Positions 32,853 to 36,805 of a DNA stretch of 36,805 bases are shown here, piece by piece. The stretch is from Nodosilinea sp. LEGE 07298 (GTDB lineage Bacteria; Cyanobacteriota; Cyanobacteriia; Phormidesmidales; Phormidesmidaceae), in NCBI RefSeq assembly GCF_015207265.1, contig NZ_JADEXE010000034.1:1-36805 (forward strand), in the 5' to 3' direction. Made by a program: the position numbers and the translations under genes. The notes beneath the pieces were generated by a model. That model was given only the letters and a program-made list of their open reading frames with translations, searched no databases and was not told the DNA's origin. Positions within the stretch are counted from its first letter, which is position 1. Each line of letters starts with the position of its first letter.

Positions 32853-33488
32853 ATGCCCATCGGCACTCCCAAAGTTCCCTATCGTTTGCCCGGTAGCCAG
32901 TACTCCCAGTGGGTCGATATCTACACCCGCCTCAACCAGGAGCGGATTATCTTTCTGGGTCAAGAGGTGACTGACAGCCTGGCCAACTCCATTGTGGCGG
33001 CTATGCTGTACCTCGACTCCGACGACAATACCAAGCCCATTTACCTCTATATCAACTCCCCCGGTGGGTCGGTGACGGCGGGTATGGCGATCTACGACAC
33101 CATGCAGTACATCAAGTCTGATGTGGTCACTATTTGCCTGGGTCTGGCGGCCTCCATGGGGGCATTTTTGCTGGCGGCGGGCAGCCAAGGCAAGCGGGTG
33201 GCTCTGCCCCACTCGCGCATCATGATCCACCAGCCCATGGGTGGCACCGGGCGGCAGCGACTCCAGGCCAGCGACATTGCGATCGAGGCCAAAGAGATTC
33301 TGCGGGTGCGTCAAGAACTCAACGAGATGATGTCTCGTCACACCGGTCGTTCGATTGAGCAAATTCAAAAAGACACCGATCGCGACTACTTTATGTCGGC
33401 AGAAGAGGCCGTTGCCTACGGCCTGATCGACCGAGTGATTGAAGAGCGCACTCAGGATATAGCCACTGCCGTGCCTGCAACCGTTTAA
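32853..33488 (+). CDS. clpP: ClpP3, active ATP-dependent protease subunit
   Basis: 211 residues. The catalytic Ser is in [14 protein letters not shown], the His in [14 protein letters not shown] and the Asp in [12 protein letters not shown], so the triad is intact. [20 protein letters not shown] is the substrate-binding strand region. It pairs with ClpR (upstream gene) to form the mixed proteolytic core served by ClpC; this gene order is conserved in cyanobacteria. The leader between the genes is 105 bases without an obvious terminator, in line with one transcript. Confidence 0.95.
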   Translation: MPIGTPKVPYRLPGSQYSQWVDIYTRLNQERIIFLGQEVTDSLANSIVAAMLYLDSDDNTKPIYLYINSPGGSVTAGMAIYDTMQYIKSDVVTICLGLAASMGAFLLAAGSQGKRVALPHSRIMIHQPMGGTGRQRLQASDIAIEAKEILRVRQELNEMMSRHTGRSIEQIQKDTDRDYFMSAEEAVAYGLIDRVIEERTQDIATAVPATV

Positions 33489-33563
33489 TTCGCTGCGCCA
33501 TTTTCGCCTACAGTTGGCAGAATAGGGGCAGCACACGTACCTCTGCTATAGAGTTGGCGAATC

Positions 33564-34232
33564 ATGGCGCTGGCGCACTACTACCGCATATTAGGGCTGA
33601 GAACCGGGGCCGGCTTTGGCGATGTCAAGCTGGCCTATCGTAATTTGGCCCGGCTTTACCACCCTGACACCAACCCCGGCGACCAGCTGGCGAAGGAAAA
33701 ATTTATTCAGGTCACTCAGGCGTACCAGGCGTTGGTGAATGCGCTTCCTGCCGAAGCCGTAGCGGCCAAGCCCGCCCCCAGCTCAGCCCAGCCTACCGCT
33801 ACCGTTAAAGTTTCGGCGCAGACTCCTTCAGACTCCCCCCCCACGACTGACATCAAGGAGGTCGCCGCAGAGGTTGAACTTACCGTTAGCCCCACTCCAG
33901 GCGGCTCTGAGGCCGATCAACAGCTCAAGGTAAGCAGCTTTAAGCAACTGCGAGAGTTACTGCAGGAGCAGCGTTTTCCTCGGGCTGTTGCCCTGGTAGA
34001 AGGGCTAGTTCATCGATTTCCTGAAGATACAGAAATTTGTCAGTGGCACGCGATTACCTACTACCGCTGGGGCCATGACCTGCTCAATACCGGCAATCTT
34101 AAAAAGGCCGAAGCCTGTCTGAAGAAAGCTCGCCGGGTTGATCCTCAAAATCGCTCGCTACGTCAAGCGTTGCACCACGACTTTGCCCGCCTAGAGCAGC
34201 TGAGGCAGCGCCCTATGGCCCAGGCCCAGTAG
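33564..34232 (+). CDS. J-domain protein with C-terminal TPR-like helices
   Basis: 222 residues. The N-terminal J-domain (residues 3-65) has HYYRILGLRTGAGFGDVKLAYRNLARLYHPDTNPGD with the HPD tripeptide required to stimulate Hsp70 ATPase. A low-complexity Pro/Ser/Thr linker (about 68-120) follows. The C-terminal part (about 125-215) has the TPR-like pattern RWGHDLLNTGNLKKAEACLKKARRVDPQN, suggesting a substrate- or partner-binding module. No zinc-finger domain, so it is a type III DnaJ. It is 75 bases downstream of clpP3 on the same strand. A link to Clp proteolysis is possible but is inference. Confidence 0.88.
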   Translation: MALAHYYRILGLRTGAGFGDVKLAYRNLARLYHPDTNPGDQLAKEKFIQVTQAYQALVNALPAEAVAAKPAPSSAQPTATVKVSAQTPSDSPPTTDIKEVAAEVELTVSPTPGGSEADQQLKVSSFKQLRELLQEQRFPRAVALVEGLVHRFPEDTEICQWHAITYYRWGHDLLNTGNLKKAEACLKKARRVDPQNRSLRQALHHDFARLEQLRQRPMAQAQ

Positions 34233-34235
34233 AGT

Positions 34236-35306
34236 TTAGTTTTGGATGATGGTTTCGAACCACTGCTCAAAGCGGATGGCTAGAGCTTCGAGGGAATAGT
34301 CAGTTTCGGCCTGGCGGCGGCAGGCGTGGCGATCGCACTGGTCAATGCGGGCGATCGCCCCCACCAATCCCTGCACATCATCGGGTTCCACCAGCCACCC
34401 GGTTTTACCTTGCTGCACAATTTCGGCGGGGCCACCGCGAGCGTAGGCGATTACCGGCACGCCGCAGGCCAGGGCCTCGATCGCCACATTGCCAAAGGCT
34501 TCGACCCAGCGCGGGGTCATCACCAGGGCGCGGCACTGGCGCAGCACTGCCTGTAGCTCGGGGGTGGGCAAAAAGCCTAGATAGCAGTGATTGGCTTGGG
34601 GAAAGCGATCGCAGAGCTGTTGCCAGTAGCTGGCGTCCTCCAGCTTGCCCAAAATTTTGAGCGGTACCTGGGCGATCGCAGCGGCCTCCAGCGCATCCTC
34701 CAGGCCTTTCTCAGGAGAAATGCGACCTAGCCAGGCCAGGGCATCGCCAGGGGAAGCGCAAAAATTGTACTGCTCTAAATCGATCGCGCTACTGAGAATT
34801 TCAAAGGCATTGGCCACTCCAAAGGTTTCAGCCTGAGTGCGGGTATAGGCCCCCAGCCGCTTAGGGAACTGCCGTGCCACCTGGCGGATGGCCTCATCCA
34901 TTGCCTCGCTAAGAGACCCCATGGTGACAAAGTGAGCTACCGGCGTGCCAAAAAACTCGGTCAGGTAAAACGGCAGCCAGTCGTAGGCCAGATTCACAAT
35001 CAGGTCAAACTGATCTTGATGCTGCTGGGCGTAGCGCCATAGGTTGCCCAGCACGCTATCGCTCGGGAGAATAACCGGGGTGTTGCGCCCCTGGGTATGA
35101 GCCGTAGGCTGAAGCTGACCAGAGACTTCCACCACGGTTACATCGGCCAGGCTAGACCCAGATGGTGCCGCCACCGTTATCTGGTGCCCTCGCGCCCTTA
35201 GACCTTGAGATAGGTTGAGCAACGTTAGCTCGACACCGCCCCCCAGTCCAGACCCCAGCGGCCCTACCGGAGTTGAGATCAAGAGGAGGCGACGGGAGGA
35301 GGGCAT
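34236..35306 (-). CDS. Family 4 glycosyltransferase, possibly tetrahydrobiopterin glucosyltransferase
   Basis: 356 residues from ATG 35306; upstream in-frame codons read through a dispersed AT-rich repeat (NRKFKIQN), so the longer start is unlikely. The GT-B fold shows ISTPVGPLGSGLGGGVELTL at the N-terminus, WLGRISPEKGLEDALEAA and the E-x7-E-like block EAFGNVAIEALACGVPVIAYARGGPAEIV. The N-terminal wording is close to the cyanobacterial UDP-glucose:tetrahydrobiopterin glucosyltransferase as I remember it from Synechococcus. Otherwise it is a generic GT4. No pteridine-synthesis gene lies nearby. Its stop lies 3 bases from the stop of the convergent J-domain gene. Confidence 0.8.
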   Translation of the reverse strand: MPSSRRLLLISTPVGPLGSGLGGGVELTLLNLSQGLRARGHQITVAAPSGSSLADVTVVEVSGQLQPTAHTQGRNTPVILPSDSVLGNLWRYAQQHQDQFDLIVNLAYDWLPFYLTEFFGTPVAHFVTMGSLSEAMDEAIRQVARQFPKRLGAYTRTQAETFGVANAFEILSSAIDLEQYNFCASPGDALAWLGRISPEKGLEDALEAAAIAQVPLKILGKLEDASYWQQLCDRFPQANHCYLGFLPTPELQAVLRQCRALVMTPRWVEAFGNVAIEALACGVPVIAYARGGPAEIVQQGKTGWLVEPDDVQGLVGAIARIDQCDRHACRRQAETDYSLEALAIRFEQWFETIIQN

Positions 35307-35427
35307 GGGCGTGGGTCGAAGTAGGGAGAGCGGCGCAAGACAGGTGTTTTGAATTTTAAACTTACGATTCTGGATTGGCGGTTCTAGATCAGCCCAATCA
35401 TTCAAAGTCCAAACCCTAAACTTGACC

Positions 35428-36714
35428 TTAGCTAGGAGGAATGCGACGGCCTTCTGGTATCGATTGTTGGCGATCGTCGTCGCAAGTCGTGTCCAGGGCA
35501 GTAGATTCGCTGGGGTAGGGCGCAGCGGGAATGCGGTTGAGCTGGTTTAGCGCCCAGTGGGCAGTTTCTTGCACTCCAGGGTCAGGGTCTTGGGTAGCGT
35601 GGGCAAGCATGTGGCTGAGCTGCACCACCGTGTCGTAAACCCGGCTGAGATCGCGAATGGCGTTTTTACGCACCTCAGGGCTGGTGTCTTGCAGCCCCAG
35701 GGCTAGGGCGCGGTGCATGGGCTTAAGGCTGCGGCTGCTAATTTCAGCCAGGGCGGCCAGAATCAAGCTTTTTTCTTGCGAGTCGGCTTCTAAAAGCCCG
35801 TTTACCAAAGGCTGAATAGCATCGGAATGGCCTCGTTGGCCCAATTCCCAGATGGCGTGGCGACGCACTGAGCCATCGGCGCTGTCTAGCTCATGCACCA
35901 GAGAATCCACGATATCCACCGGGCTAAGGCGAGTAGTGGCTTCTAGGGGCAGATCAGCTTCGGTAGGGGCATGGCGCTGAAACTGGAGAGAGGGCGATTC
36001 AACCGTATCTTCTCGGGTGTCAGTAGGCTGTGGTCGATCGTTTCCGAGCGGCGCAGCCGCCAAACTGTCGGCAGATGGGCGTTTTTTCCCTTTACCAAAC
36101 CATAGCCACCCCCCGAGGCAGGCCGCTAGCCCTAGACTGCCTAACATAAACCAGCCCAGGCGGCGATTAGAACGGACCGGGGCATTGATAGTCGGGTCAA
36201 GGGCCGCTGGGGCCTCAGCCGGTTCTGTGCTGGCTGAGGCCCCAGAAGGCGACGCTGATTCAAGGGTCTCGGCGCTGGGTAACAACACTGGCGGGTCTGC
36301 TGCCGCTGGGACATCCTCAACGAGCAGTTGGGGGTTGCTCATGCGCTGCCAGGTAACCTGGTCGAGGATGCCTGTGGCAGGTAGCCCAGCGCTGGTTTGA
36401 AAGGATGCGATCGCATCCTTAATCACCTCTCCATAGCTACCATCCACCGGCCCCTGATAAAGGCCCAGTAGCCGCATCTGCCGCTGTAGCAGTATTACCT
36501 CGTCACCCTCTGTACCAGGCTGCAGCAGCACCGGGTTGGGGGTTTGAACATCGGCCTGAGCAATAGCGTCATCCCCTTGAGCCGCCAGCAGCACGGCATC
36601 GGTGCTTGACCAAGCGGATAGGCCCAACGATAGACCTGCGCCCAGGGCCAGGGCCACCGCATAACCGCCGCTGGGGCCATATCTACTTACTGGCAATAGC
36701 GTTCTAATTCTCAT
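35428..36714 (-). CDS. Peptidoglycan-binding domain fused to HEAT-repeat domain through a membrane helix
   Basis: 428 residues from ATG 36714. An N-terminal signal-like hydrophobic segment (about 17-40) is followed by a PG_binding_1 domain (about 60-130: LQPGTEGDEVILLQRQMRLLGLYQGPVDGSYGEVIKDAIASFQ). A Pro/Ala/Ser-rich linker leads to a membrane helix (about 185-208, LGWFMLGSLGLAACLGGWLWF) then KGKKR and a likely cytosolic HEAT-repeat stretch (about 265-405) with the repeating motifs SVRRHAIWELGQRG, EVRKNAIRDLSRV and GVQETAHWALNQL. The arrangement places cell-wall contact outside and protein-protein repeats inside, an unusual fusion. Function unknown; it might couple cell-wall state to a cytosolic partner. 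Confidence 0.85.
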   Translation of the reverse strand: MRIRTLLPVSRYGPSGGYAVALALGAGLSLGLSAWSSTDAVLLAAQGDDAIAQADVQTPNPVLLQPGTEGDEVILLQRQMRLLGLYQGPVDGSYGEVIKDAIASFQTSAGLPATGILDQVTWQRMSNPQLLVEDVPAAADPPVLLPSAETLESASPSGASASTEPAEAPAALDPTINAPVRSNRRLGWFMLGSLGLAACLGGWLWFGKGKKRPSADSLAAAPLGNDRPQPTDTREDTVESPSLQFQRHAPTEADLPLEATTRLSPVDIVDSLVHELDSADGSVRRHAIWELGQRGHSDAIQPLVNGLLEADSQEKSLILAALAEISSRSLKPMHRALALGLQDTSPEVRKNAIRDLSRVYDTVVQLSHMLAHATQDPDPGVQETAHWALNQLNRIPAAPYPSESTALDTTCDDDRQQSIPEGRRIPPS

Positions 36715-36805
36715 GACGGCCCATAGCTGGCGGCGACAGTTACCCAGTGCAGATGCCCCTAAGGTAACTCACCCCGCTGAGAGCAGAGTGATCTATGGGG
36801 GGAGG

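Noticed and set aside
1-36805. CRISPR array, tRNA, rRNA, transposase or phage genes
   Set aside because: No regularly spaced identical repeats with unique spacers, no tRNA-like T-loop context in the gaps, and no mobile-element proteins were found on either strand.

Overview
The window looks like a piece of a cyanobacterial chromosome, probably a filamentous or unicellular relative of Leptolyngbya/Nodosilinea/Synechococcus. Three signs support this: very frequent HIP1 octamers (GCGATCGC) on both strands, typically cyanobacterial gene families (carboxysomal-type beta-carbonic anhydrase CcaA, CP12, a ClpR-ClpP3 pair, a CmpR-like LysR regulator, a short glycine-tailed RRM protein), and GC-rich coding sequence. 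I see no rRNA, tRNA, CRISPR array, transposase, integrase or phage gene. About 37 protein genes are packed on both strands with short gaps, so this is mostly core chromosome with scattered accessory repeats. The species assignment is inference.

Layout. 1-2.3 kb: a lipoprotein solute-binding protein of the peptide/nickel class and a stand-alone protein resembling the C-terminal domain of allophanate hydrolase. 2.4-4.9 kb: a CHASE histidine kinase and an OmpR-class response regulator arranged tail to tail. 5.1-12.1 kb: a run of mostly plus-strand housekeeping and lipid genes (glutathione S-transferase, Ap4A phosphorylase, SPFH protein, RlmN, PlsC-like acyltransferase, alpha/beta hydrolase resembling the hydrolase half of plant phytyl ester synthases), closed by a minus-strand metallophosphoesterase. 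12.4-14.5 kb: a TauE/SafE permease and a CmpR-like LysR regulator. 14.8-19.9 kb: a type I secretion unit (HlyD adaptor, and an ABC exporter with an N-terminal cyclic-nucleotide-binding-like domain and a C39-like domain that has lost its catalytic Cys and His), preceded by a 70-residue orphan gene. 20-24 kb: a small lipoprotein, CcaA, two envelope/secreted unknowns, an RNA-binding protein and a CP12 without any cysteine. 24-28.3 kb: RNase D with DUF29, TrpB, a gamma-glutamylcyclotransferase-like protein, a 700-base non-genic stretch with repeats, and an EF-hand protein. 28.4-31.9 kb: twin stem-loop repeats, an ABC exporter, a family 2 glycosyltransferase and CsbD. 32-36.8 kb: ClpR, ClpP3, a J-domain/TPR protein, a family 4 glycosyltransferase and a peptidoglycan-binding/HEAT protein.

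Functional threads. Carbon fixation recurs three times within about 10 kb (CmpR-like regulator, CcaA, CP12). Envelope and export functions recur in the type I secretion unit, the ABC/GT2 pair, the GT4 enzyme and the PG-binding protein. Proteostasis is represented by ClpR/ClpP3 and the J-domain protein. I found no clear multi-gene defence or mobile system. The most interesting items are the cysteine-free CP12, the catalytically dead C39 exporter with its small orphan neighbour, the split hydrolase/acyltransferase pair, the twin stem-loops at 28.4-28.6 kb, and an in-frame 14-residue repeat around 27.5-27.7 kb.
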